From Branchiostoma floridae (lineage: Eukaryota > Chordata > Leptocardii > Amphioxiformes > Branchiostomatidae), in contig NC_049982.1 of NCBI RefSeq assembly GCF_000003815.2, positions 32,440,878-32,504,877 of the forward strand: a stretch of DNA of 64,000 nt, written 5' to 3'. Under the pieces are notes generated by a model that ran no database searches, was not told the DNA's origin, and saw only the letters and a program-made list of their open reading frames with translations. Below are positions 53,378 to 63,689 of the stretch, in pieces. Position 1 is the stretch's first letter, and each line of letters begins with the position of its first letter. The position numbers and the translations under genes are program-made.

Positions 53378-54580
53378 CACGACGAGAAGCGCCATCTATC
53401 AGCCTTTCCACACAGCCATGTCGTGCAAGCGGAGACTTGTCGTGGGTAGATACCACAGGCTGCTCTCTCGCTGCCTGTACCCTTACGAAAAAACAAAAAC
53501 AGCTACTAACTGTACCCATATGCAATACTATGTACTAAGGCAAGCTCGACACCCAGCCTCAGCGAGCCAAGTGTCCTCTCCGGTACACACCCAGGTGATG
53601 ATTTAGACCTGAATAGCGGAAACCAATTGTTTGGTTTGCAAAGGCTTACAGAATACAGTCATTCTTGTGAATCTTGTTGGACCGGTTTGTTGTAGATTTC
53701 CAGAAGGATTTTGAATGGTAGGGGTCTGCTATATGCTAGATTCCATGTATTGTGGAACAAGTATGGAAAGCCCACAGTAGAGCGGAAACGTTGGTTTCAT
53801 TATTCGGGCTGAGGAAAACATTCCATTGATTTTCTGCAATACTATATAATTTTCTGTGAGTTAAAGAGCATTCATTAACGGTGTAATATTTAGGCACTAT
53901 ATGATATTATATAGTGGCTCCCTTGTTTTTGCAAAGGAAACATACCTCATTAACCCAACTATAGGCTTTAATGAATTAAGTTGAAAAATAAGGTGAGTGT
54001 AGCATTGTCTATGATGATTAATTGTTTGTAAACAATTGGGCTGCTTTCATATAAATCTACCTAGAGTAGTGTAGGATTTGTGTGAGATAGGGCAAGTATT
54101 GTTTTTTTAATGCTTGATGATATTTAGCCTTCCATATCAGCATGGATATATTTCATATGAGCGAAAAAAATATGAGTGTCATATCCTAACAAGTAATTTG
54201 AATGATGCCAACTGTGCTGTCCAGTATTACAGTCTTCTCTGGCTGCCAATGTTCCGTGCACTTTTCACATGTAGAAACCGACATTAACAAACAACAAAAG
54301 AGATGCCTTTTTTATAACCAAGGAATGGCTGGGTAGCTTAATATATATCTATCTATCTATAATGTATTATGTACATTGACTGGTACAAAAATATGTCTGT
54401 CTCTCTCTCTCCAAGTTAGAAGAAAAAGTGTTTTTTCTAGAAAATTTCCATGGAAAAGTGGTTGGTTGTGCAAACTTTCCCAGCGGAGGGAGCACCCGGG
54501 AATGAGCTTAAGTGTGAGTTGTGGTGATGTCAATGTTTTTTCAACTTAATAATAAATCCTAGGCAAGTTGAAACTCTTCT
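53378..54580 (+). other. 3' UTR of the RING-ligase gene
   Basis: No transposon is visible between the stop and an AATAAA at 54551-54556, so this span is read as the 3' UTR. A (CTAT)n patch lies at 54344-54360 and a (CT)n patch at 54394-54411. Confidence 0.6.
54551..54556 (+). terminator. Polyadenylation signal AATAAA, RING-ligase gene
   Basis: AATAAA about 1.17 kb after the stop, followed by a T/C-rich stretch (CTCTTCTTACTGGTCTCTTGTCTC) that could be the downstream element. It is the best-placed signal, but other AT-rich candidates exist. Confidence 0.5.
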
Positions 54581-55214
54581 TACTGGTCTCTTGTCTCATT
54601 CATGGCCATCTTGTGTGGCAATACATATTGTGAATGATTTCGGGGTGATGTGTCAAGGATAAGGTCTTTATTATATATGATCTACTGTAACAGCACAATG
54701 ACTTAAAACCATCCAGGCATGCACTACATATAATAGATGGAGTACAGTAAACAACAAAATTATGCATATCCCTCATAAATATGCTTTTTTATCAAGAATG
54801 AAATGTAATACTAACTTCACCTAAATCTGAATATATATATCCAGGATTTATAAAACAGGGCACAGGATGGATATATGCTATATACATATCAGTTATGCCA
54901 CCAGTAATGCAAGCGTGACAGGCTAACTACTATTTTTTTATGTTTCTGATTACCATGGTAGATAGAAGAACAAAATTGTCTTGCACTTGGCAAACTTAAG
55001 TTATGCGGAGTAGAATACTTTTGCTGTACGTTTAGTAATATTGTATTTACCTCTCAAGTAAGTTTTGTAATCATTTGACCTAAGATTACTCACAAATAGT
55101 ACAGGCATGAGCATTACACGTTGTTGTACAATCTGCAAAACAAGTACTTGGACCATGTCCTTTCATGGTTTAGAACACTTTTACACTTTCTTGTGTCTGA
55201 ATAATTTGATTACA
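54581..55214. other. Intergenic spacer between convergent genes
   Basis: AT-rich sequence with no feature I can support. Together with the SINE and a MITE it separates the ends of the RING-ligase and TRPC-like genes. Confidence 0.5.
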
Positions 55215-55590
55215 CATCATGATCATCAGTCGGCGTGCTTACACACGACAGGGTTATACCGCCCCTTACGGGGTGACATGCCCTTTCGCTGGCTAATTAC
55301 AAGACGGGGATGCGCCAGGTCTCCCGTCCAGGTGAATAATGTAAATCACCATGTGGCTTCTTTAACGTGCATGGGGTGTGACTCTCCACATAGACGGGAC
55401 CTCCATTTAACGTCCTATCCGAGGGACGGCCCTAGCCGAAGCTCGGTACTCATTTTCACCTGAGTAAAGTGAGGAAAGCCGTGTAAAGTGCCTTTCCCAA
55501 GGACACACGATCCGTGACAGGCAGCCGGATTCAAACCCAAGACCTCTCAGACCTCAGCCAAACAAGCTGCCGCTGCGCCATGCGGTCTCA
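55215..55590 (-). mobile_element. tRNA-derived SINE
   Basis: Read on the minus strand, the element begins with a tRNA-like head: an A box TGGCGCAGCGG (about 55570-55580) and a B box GGTTTGAATCC (55527-55537). A conserved-looking body follows with GACGTTAAATGGAGGTCCCG and GCACGTTAAAGAAG blocks. Such bodies are shared by SINEs across many invertebrate lineages. The 3' end shows a TGATGATCATGATG-like tail near 55215. The SINE lies between the convergent genes. Confidence 0.82.
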
Positions 55591-55906
55591 CTGTCTCTTA
55601 TTACACAATCATTAATTTATTCCCCTGAAGTTTCGGTGACCGTCTGTCACTTTCCTCAGGGCATCTGTAACTGTAAGCAGTGACATCTAGTGCTGCAGTA
55701 CAACTGGTTCACATTGTACTGCAGCACTAAGAAGTCACCGTACATCCATGTATGTAAATACATTTGTGACCGCATCTGTAACCATAAGCACCACATATAT
55801 TGTGAAGTCTACGGGTGACGGTAAAAGTGACACTACTTAGCTAAAAACACGAGCCATCACAAGGCCATGTTGCACTACTAGCTATGGAAAAAGTGTCATA
55901 CATTGT

Positions 55907-56244
55907 CAGGGCTCGAAATACCACCTGCATATGCAGGTTAGTGCAGGTAAAATTGGAGCTGTGCAGGTATTTCTGGTGTCTACCTGCACCTAACCTGCAC
56001 TGGGTTTTATACATTAGATATTATATCAGGAGTATATGGATTGTTATTAGCTGCATTGACTGTTACCACCTGTAAAGTATGAAAGAAAAAATAGCAATGG
56101 TTCCTGAACATGATCCGTACTTCCTAAATTCAGAGTGGTGCAGGTAAAATTTGTCTTGTGCAGGTAACATTGGTCTGGTGCAGGTAATTTTCAATGTTAC
56201 TTGCACCAGTGCAGGTATGCAGAAAAAAGTTATTTCGAGCCCTG
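55907..56244. mobile_element. CAGGGCTCGAAATA-ended MITE, copy 4, duplication ATTGT
   Basis: CAGGGCTCGAAATACC at left and TATTTCGAGCCCTG at right. ATTGT lies on both sides (55902-55906 and 56245-56249). It is in the opposite orientation to copies 2 and 3, and its end is only 87 bp beyond the TRPC-like stop codon, so it may be transcribed in that gene's 3' UTR. Confidence 0.92.
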
Positions 56245-56331
56245 ATTGTGGTCAGGTCAGCTACTATACTTCAACCATACAGGCTTACAGTATACAGTAT
56301 TTCATCCCACCCTGTTCACTTCCTTCGTAGT

Positions 56332-59300
56332 CTATCGTCTGATCTGAGCTTGAAGTGTCTCCAGATTTGTCTCCAGGGCAGCCTTGTTGCTCCTCAAACC
56401 TGTGAAGATGTCTTCCACCTCCTTCTTCAGACCCTTTGTTTCTTCCTCCACAGCTAGGAGATGAGTGTCCACTGCTATGTCCATGTCCTGGGGTGAAAAA
56501 CCATACAAAAATAAGGCAAGATTCTGTAACTGTCTATTATGCATGTTCAGTTTGTTAGAATCGACTATGTTTTGTTAATCATTGTTTTATTCACCTTCTG
56601 CATACAAAACCTAAGTTATGGCTTCCAACATTTTTATTTGACCTCTGATCTCCAACCTTCCCTCTGAGTTACCTCAGTTGATTTTGTTAGTTTTCTGTTT
56701 ACTCATTGTATAAGATTTGTTGCTTATGTTTTGTATTTATTGCTCGTGTATTGTAGGACTCCAGGAAGAATAGTGATACTACATTTAGTATCACTAATGG
56801 AGATCCAAATAAAACAAACAAACAAACAAACAGGTGTTTATCCGAAGGGAGTGTAGTCTGTGGCATGTCTGTGTGTGCCTCTGCAATTCTCGATGTGACA
56901 TATGTAAGGATATGAATATTTCAATCAAGTGGATATGTAAATATTTCAATCTTTAGCTAAAGCCTAGATATTTCAAAGTTGGTTGGTGGAAGTGTTGCGA
57001 AGCACTGTAGGTAAGGGGTTGAAGTCTGCCATCTCTTGATTACCTTGTTGCTGCAAGTTTCCCTTGATGTAAGAATTGTTTAGTTTTCTTGGCTACTTTG
57101 GTCTACCATTCAGTTCATCCTTGGAGAGGTGACACCAGTGACACATGTTCCTGTCCAGCATGATTGAACGGAGCTCTACCATTATCTACTTAAAATTCCC
57201 CATCAAATGTATTCACTCTTCACAGTCTATAAAATATAAGATACCATATTTAACGTTATTTACCTCTGCAAGAAGGTTATGGTTTAGGTTTTGGCCCAAC
57301 AGCAGCTGCAAATGAGGACCTTATTCACAAATCAAAGGGAAACCTTCGCAGCTTACATACAATATACTGTAAATGCAGAAATGTTCGCGGTGGATTAATG
57401 TTCGCGGTTTTCGCGGTGACCACTTCACCGCGAACTTAAAACCACCGCGAACATTTTTCCATTATGGTATTAGACTGCAGTCAATGGTGTTACCGCGAAC
57501 TTAAATCAACTGCGAAAAGTCCCTTTACGCACTACTGCGAAATTAAATCCCCGCGAAATTAAATGCATTTACAGTATCAGATGTAAAGGTTAACATTACT
57601 TAGCAGAGGTATGATGTTTCAGAACTCAAGATATTGCATGTGGCTTTTTTTTCTTAAAAGATTTAATTCTTAGTCCATACCTCGACGGACACATGACTCT
57701 GGAGTGTCTTCTGGTAGTGCGCAACCATCTGCCGCATGATGTCACTTACGTCAACTTTGTCTGCTTGAAATACATTACCCTCCCTGCACAAAACAAACAA
57801 ACATACAGAATGTGGGCAGTTTGTTAAACATCCAATAATTACAGAAGTTGGAATTAAATCTAGCTTTAATGAATGGAATGGCTCCAGACAATATAGGCTG
57901 AATACAAATGCCTGACTTAGTTAGCTTACAAAACTTATTTCATATTTCATGAGTGCTAAGAAAAAATCGTCTTGTTACGTGTTCTTTGGTGTCTTACAAG
58001 CAATCGGCCGTCTTGGTGTGCTTAGCGCTTCCTCATTTATTTTGAAAATATGCACGATAATGGAAAAGTCTATATGTATAGAGAATGCATGGGCAGGGTC
58101 TGCATGGGTGTAGTGAGTGTCATATGGTTTGTAAAACATACATTGTGTAATTCACCACAAATAGAATTCCATTGCTAAAAGGTTGACTGATCATGTATTC
58201 ATTGATGCATTATCTATTGGGAAATTTGGACACACCTACCCAAAGTAGCTTGACCATGCCTTCTTGGCCTTCTCTGCTTTACGTTTGTTGCACTGAAGAG
58301 ACAGAAAAGGGACAAGTAAACCAAACATTTTAAGTCAGTTTTTTTATACCAATAGACTCAACGGTCAACAACCTTTGTGTCACACTTAATAGTTTGATGT
58401 GTCTTTGCATTTGAAACAAATGTAGTGACACAGTGAAAAACAAAATATTTTTGTTGTGGGATGAGTTTGTAGTGTCACTGTAAAAGAACCTTAAGAAATT
58501 TGCAGCCATTCCCTTAGACTGCAAACATCTACGTACATTTGCTCAGTTGGAAGTAAAGAAATGAATACTGATGATGTAATAATTACCCAACGTCTGCAGA
58601 TGGTGGCATTACATGTGCAGGTCACTCGGGAACAAGTTTTTTTGCACCTCAACACTATGGGCTTTATACCCAGCCATACGAAATGGAGGATGTTGAATGG
58701 AACTGGAAGGTCTCTAATGTCCTGGTACTCAAGGATAAATCTGGCTCTGGCGTGTGTCCGTTGTAGTAGAGTTTTTTCCTGCAAGAGAAGTAAGTGTGAA
58801 TGAAAAGGGTAAATTGAAACCAAATTAAGACACCTGCAATGATTTGTATTTATTTGCTGGAACAGTTTGGTCATTTTGGTCATGTTTGCTGGAGCAGCCA
58901 GCAAAAAACATGTCTTTGGCAGTTCTTAGCTCTGATTGGTTCATGACAGAAGAAGAATATGCCAGCAAAAACAATATGTTTCCCCTTTGGGGGAAATATA
59001 ATAAGTTATTAACTGCTGTGAACACATTGACTGTTTGGGGCATGCCCTCAATTCTTTCGCAAGACTCCTATGATTGGAGTCTTGAGAATTTTGTACAATG
59101 AAGATTAAAGTACCAAACTACATAGGAAAAGATAGAAAGGCACCTTTGTGTAGCCTGTTAACCATACCATCAGGAGCTTTCCGCTATCTCTACTGTGCTG
59201 CGAGTGTAGGCAGATCATAAGCAGAAGCTGGGGTAATTTTGACGGGTTTGGGTAAGGGTCACTCCTAAGCCAACCAGCAGAGAATGGTGACCAGTAGGGC

Positions 59301-62300
59301 TGGGTACTGGTACAAAACCGTTTTGTCTTATTGGACCGGTCCGGAAAAACCGGACCTGAAAAAATTTGGTGTACCAGATGTTGGACCTATTGGAAAATTA
59401 ATAGATTATATGATCGGGGCATTCACGCGTTTTGGGGCTTACCGGTCGAAGAAAATAACAAGAGCGAAGTAGCATTGAGTCTATAGTCGTTTCTACAAAG
59501 GTTTACAGCTAACCGTACACACTCAGTTAGCCTTGTAGGGTTTAAAACGCCAGTTGGAGTCGAATACTCCACAAACAAATTTCTTCCTAGTAAAATGGAC
59601 CATTCTTTTTAATTTTGTCCATTCACAAGTTTTCACATACTGAATCAGGTCCAGGTCTGGACCTGGACCTGAACCGGACATGGACCTAAAGTTTCTGTAC
59701 CGGTACCCAGCCCTAGTGACCAGGTTACCTTTTGAGTCGTTGTGACACTGGACACCAGACGGACAATCAACAGACTGACCACCACCAGGTTGGTCAGTAG
59801 GAACACGGCCAGGAGAACCTTGCAGAGGATGTGAGTCGGCAGGTAACTACTCAGGAAAATGTTGTGTCGCTGGAGACCAAACACAGCCCACTGCAGGTTC
59901 AGGAACATAGCACTGATTCTAAGCAAAAATGAGAACACTGGAGTGAGACAAGTAGGTGATGAGGAAAAAACAATCTCTGGTCACTTCAGATGCTGGAAAT
60001 ATGAAACAATGATGCAAATGTGCTGAAGTATGCCCTATAGATTTGCTGCATTGTTTGTTGCTAGAAGATTATGAGTTCTGCTGGCAAAATGTTGCATTTG
60101 AGCACCTTTAAAGCTCTGCTCATAAGTTACCAGTAGCTCATGCTTTCACTGACACTGATAGACATGTGCATGGGAGACTTACCCTGTAAACTCATCAGTG
60201 CTTGTTGAATTGTTGGTCCAAAGTGCATTCAGACTGGTCAGGTTCCCACCTCCTGCACCAGTGTTGTACACTTTGGTCATCCCACTGGCAAAGGCCACAG
60301 AAACGAAAACTGAAATGTACAATTATACCACAGGTTATGTAATGTTATTTCTCCTTTATCTGTGGGGCAACCTACATCAGTTGTTTTTAAAAACAGGGTA
60401 TCCTAGGATATCAAGTCGATGGATGGTGGTTTCAATTTGCAATATTTTCCAAATGTTACAATTGAAACCACTGTCTGTTTACTTGATATCCCAAAATGCT
60501 CCATTTTTTAAAACAATGGATATAGGTTACCCTGCAGATAAAGGTGATCTGGCGTTACCCAAGGTATCATAAAAATTTTATTTCCTCGGTCATACGAACT
60601 GTACCAATTTCTTATAAGCAATGTTAGTACTCCTAAAAATACTTTTTGTTCCTTCAGCTATAATCAAAGCTATAACAGACATTAGAGACACATTTATGTG
60701 TGTGGCTTTGTTATTCAGCACCAAGGACAGGAGACATACTGGAGGTTTTCTTTTGTGAAGAAAAAGAATTTTTTATATATGCAAAATATTCTTCATAAGC
60801 AAACCTTCTAGCTTCTGTTCAGTAACCAAAATTGACATCATCAGCAGTAAAAGGAAGCCCTGTTACTTTAACTCTCATAAGGTCACAGCAAGTAAATTTT
60901 ATGGATTACATCAGCGCGCGCATTAATTTTCGCCTGATTTCAGAAAAAAAACAATAATTTTTTCTTCTGCAGGGATGGTCAACATGACGATTAAGTACCA
61001 AAATGAGCAAATATATTGTGTTGCAGCCTAATAATTGTAGTTGCAGAAGTGACACTTGCAAGGTTCCCAGGACTGTAGTAGTAGAAATGAAACTTATTGA
61101 ATTTGTTGGTGATGCCAGTCTACCACACTAGTTTCACTTCTACCACACCAGTACATGTCTTAAATACAGGAATGAATGCCTTGTTGGCTCTGATACCATT
61201 TTTTGTCCCTTTAATTCTTTTTACAAGTCATCACAACTTTATGGTGCCTATTTTTGAAAATCTAGCCATGTTGTTTTTTGGGCCCTATCGCACTATTTTT
61301 GCAGTCTGCAGAGGATGTCATCCATAAAATTTACTTGCTGTGGCCTAATTCCACTGGATGCCATAATACCACCACATGAGAAAAATAGTTATAGTGATTT
61401 AAAGAGATGTAACAATGTAGCATCAGTAATCCTGAGGTTTAAACACTTCTGATATTTAGGTGCTAAAGACAATCTTAAGAAGGCCTCTACAACACCTTTT
61501 TTTATGTGGTGGTATTATGAGAGTTCACGTTATGACTTTGTTATTCAGCACTAAGGACAGCAGCTGTACTGGAGGTTTTCTTTTGTGAAGGAAAAGTATT
61601 TTTGTTCATGTATGCAAAACATTCTTCATCAGTAGGCCACATCATTGCTATTCAGTAACCAAAACTGACATTTTTAATTGTTAGTTTCCAATGGAAGGAA
61701 ATTTGCAGGCCTGTAAACGCACTGCTAGGCCTGGCCCTTAGCTTAGGTTTGGTTCGGAATCTGTTTGCATGGAACAAAGACTGAACAAAGTACTAAGGAG
61801 CAGTTGTTGTAACTGATGACATTTCTCAGTCTTCCTAGTCTCTATTGGACTTGGTGAGCTGGACTAGTTACCACCTGCAATTCTTGTCTTCAAGGGAAGC
61901 TCATACCCTGCCAAAGACAATCATGTATCTTTCTGCTGTGCTACCGTGATGTCACAGAAGCAGTGGATTGTACATTCCTTGACAAAGACTGAAAATTTGG
62001 GTATGTCCAATTTTTGGGTGTTGGAAATTACAGTTCAACTTTTACCCAGAATGACTTCTACCAAGTTGAACACAGATGAACTTTAAAGTTAAATACATGT
62101 CTATCTGTTTTTCAAATCAAGGGTGAGATCTGGTAGAGACTATAATGCCTTCCCAACAAAAGAACACAATTTTAGAATAACATGCATACCAAGGAAACAA
62201 AACAATGTTTTGACCTACCATACACAGATATCAGGTACCCAACATCCTTCGCAACTGTCCACAGGGAATATTCCAGTGGCCCAAACGTGGCAGTGACATC

Positions 62301-63097
62301 CAAATAGCCAAGCAAACGGATGAAAACCATGATAGTACCGAGTGCCAAGAAGATTTGCGATATGACTGGTACATACCAGTTAATGGTTGAACTCACACCA
62401 GAATCATTCTGATAAGTTGCCCCAGTCACTTCTGCTGTAAGCATCCCTACTTGTAGCCCATAATGCAATAGAAGAAGGGCAAGATAGATGACGTCATGCC
62501 AGCTGGAGTGCACGTATGTACCCACATTTGTCGAAACGTGCAACTGCTTCACCTCAAAGATTGCGAACCCAACCCACAACAAGGCAATCCATCCATCCAC
62601 TGCTGCCCATCGCACTTCTAGTGAAAATGGGAGGGTACATTTAGCAGTGAGGAGAGATGCCAACACAACGTAAACGCACAAGTTGGTTGTGAATCGAATG
62701 TAGGGACTGTATCGGCAATGCTTTCCTAAGAATACGATGTAATACTTAAGCTTTCGTGAGAGATCCCGCAAAGTTGCATCTTGGTATATCCAGCGGAAGA
62801 TACTATAGACGATTCCGTAAGCTACCGCTACGATAGGCAGCAGCAAGGGAGACAAGAGGAAGACGAGCGGAATGAACCAGTGGCTGAGGGTTCCCGCGTT
62901 GTAGAAGGCCTCTCCGTACCAGAGCTCCTCGATGTGCCGCTGGAGGAAGGATGACTGGAGGAAGTGCGAGTGTTGATCCGACACAGCGCACCTGAGAAGT
63001 GCGATCCCATCCGCCTGGATCACGTGACGGGCCTCCATGAAACTGCTGCAGCTCTGCAGGAGGTCCTGAGACACCTGCTCACAACTTCGGGAAAGGC
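56332..63097 (-). CDS. TRPC-like cation channel, 3' six exons (N-terminus outside window)
   Basis: Minus-strand exons in order: 63097-62219, 60309-60183, 59918-59729, 58292-58240, 57783-57681, 56487-56332. All are GT-AG with consistent phases, about 502 residues to TAG. The first exon holds a TRP_2-like linker (HIEELWYG), then four or more hydrophobic segments (S1-S4) and ends at TFGPLEYSLW-VAKDV ahead of S5. The second and third exons hold S5, a pore turret with NLT and NNST glycosylation sites, a pore helix (FLNLQWAVFGL) and S6. The fourth has KAEKAKKAWSSYFGEG, aligning with the TRPC stretch after S6. The last two encode a helical, probably coiled-coil tail ending QIRR. TRPC channels pass Na and Ca downstream of phospholipase C. 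Here the TRPC LFW pore motif reads LQW and the EWKFAR TRP box is not kept. This is a divergent member; ankyrin repeats should lie beyond base 64000. Confidence 0.82.
56590..56833 (+). mobile_element. LINE 3' end fragment with (AAAC)n tail
   Basis: About 240 bp ending in a stem-loop (TAGTGATACTA 56771-56781 against TAGTATCACTA 56786-56796), then GGAGATCCAAATAAAACAAACAAAC. A stem-loop followed by a short tandem tail is typical of truncated CR1/L2-like LINE insertions. It lies in the last intron of the TRPC-like gene. Clade not determined. Confidence 0.65.
57365..57576. mobile_element. CTGTAAATGCA-ended TA MITE, copy 5
   Basis: TA at 57365-57366 and 57575-57576; ends CTGTAAATGCAG and TGCATTTACAG. 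The interior has TTCGCGGTGG, TTTTCGCGGTGACC and ACCGCGAACTT words. It is inverted relative to copies 1-4. In the TRPC-like gene, 105 bp from the exon ending at 57681. Confidence 0.9.
59295..59715. mobile_element. hAT-type MITE with duplication GTGACCAG touching a TRPC-like donor
   Basis: Starts TAGGGCTGGGTACTGGTAC, ends GTACCGGTACCCAGCCCTA. GTGACCAG lies at 59287-59294 and 59716-59723 (perfect). The interior matches the 17204-17636 copy almost throughout. Its right duplication overlaps base +6 of the minus-strand donor of exon 59918-59729. Confidence 0.94.
60350..60560. mobile_element. Internal part of the 9-bp MITE family
   Basis: AGGATATCAAGTCGATGGA, CCACTGTCTGTTTACTTGATATCC and GGATATAGGTTACC follow the order seen inside 38722-39061. 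Terminal repeats are not recognisable. Confidence 0.65.
60704..60850. repeat. Direct duplicate of 61533-61680
   Basis: Shares GGCTTTGTTATTCAGCACCA, ACTGGAGGTTTTCTTTTGTG and TTCAGTAACCAAAATTGACA with the block about 830 bp to the right. Both lie in the first in-window intron of the TRPC-like gene. The duplicated block flanks the Harbinger-type element. Confidence 0.75.
60881..61345. mobile_element. Second PIF/Harbinger-type MITE with TAA duplication
   Basis: GGTCACAGCAAGTAAATTTT at left mirrors AAAATTTACTTGCTGTGGCC at right; the repeats extend about 32 bp with two differences. TAA lies on both sides (60878-60880 and 61346-61348). It carries short interior words unrelated to the element at 46118, so it is a different family. 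Confidence 0.87.
61346..61527. mobile_element. Decayed TAATTCCACC-ended MITE
   Basis: TAATTCCACTGGATGCCATAA, ACAATCTTAAGAAGGCCTCT and ATGTGGTGGTATTATG follow the order of the complete copy at 63123-63315. The Harbinger-type element sits exactly at its left end. Confidence 0.65.
61533..61680. repeat. Direct duplicate of 60704-60850
   Basis: Right-hand member of the pair, with small differences. The remaining intron to about 62218 shows no recognised feature. Confidence 0.72.
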
Positions 63098-63122
63098 CTA
63101 GAAGATGTAACATACATTCGCT

Positions 63123-63315
63123 TAATTCCACCAGGTGTCATAATACCGCCACCTCAAAAAACATTGTTATAGAGGCCTTCTCAAGATTGTCTTCAACACC
63201 TTAACATCTGAATTGTATTACATTTAGGATATTTAACATTCGGTGTTCAAGACAATCTTGAGAAGGCCTCTAGATTAAAGTTTTTGAGGTGGCGGTATGC
63301 CACCTGGTGGAATTA
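63123..63315. mobile_element. TAATTCCACC-ended MITE with TA flanks, just upstream of a TRPC-like exon
   Basis: ATTCCACCAGGTGTCATAA and its extension to ACCGCCACCTCAAAAA mirror the right end; the arms also share ACAATCTTGAGAAGGCCTCT. TA lies on both sides. In minus-strand terms the element ends 26 nt ahead of the exon that begins at 63097, close to where a branch point is expected. Confidence 0.85.
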
Positions 63316-63436
63316 TGATAGTCAATGTTATGATGTGCAGAAGAAATAACTTGACAGTCAGCATCTAAACGCGGTTGGAGGAGGTTAGACGCGATTACAC
63401 GCATAACCAGACGCGGGTACACGCATATCTACACGC

Positions 63437-63535
63437 GATTTAATCGAAAATTGCACGACTTTTCATCACGATTTAACCGAGAATTGCACGACTTTTGATA
63501 ACGATTGAACCGAGAATTGCATGAGTTTTAATCGC
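63437..63535. repeat. ~35-bp tandem repeat, three copies
   Basis: Units of the form CGATTTAACCGAGAATTGCA plus CGACTTTTGATAA recur three times with a few changes. Preceded by ACGCGATT/ACACGCAT words of a similar style. Confidence 0.8.
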
Positions 63536-63627
63536 GTGCAGAGCGCGAGCGCAATATAATCGAGATTCGTACAGCAAATCTGTTTAACGTGCACCTGTTA
63601 TCATGGCCTTTAGTCATGTCTTGTTTG

Positions 63628-63682
63628 CTTTGGTCCTCTCCCGAAGGCAAGGTAGCGACCTTCGGGAGCAAACCAAAGCTAT
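63628..63682. repeat. Hairpin-forming inverted repeat
   Basis: GCTTTGGT...CTCCCGAAGG pairs with CCTTCGGGAG...ACCAAAGC around a 12-nt loop. Possibly the terminal structure of a repeat element starting here. Confidence 0.6.
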
Positions 63683-63689
63683 CAACATG

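Noticed and set aside
62172-62218. Continuation of the TRPC-like frame past the exon to a stop
   Set aside because: A good GTAGGT donor at 62218 and a phase-matched next exon at 60309 show the readthrough is intronic.
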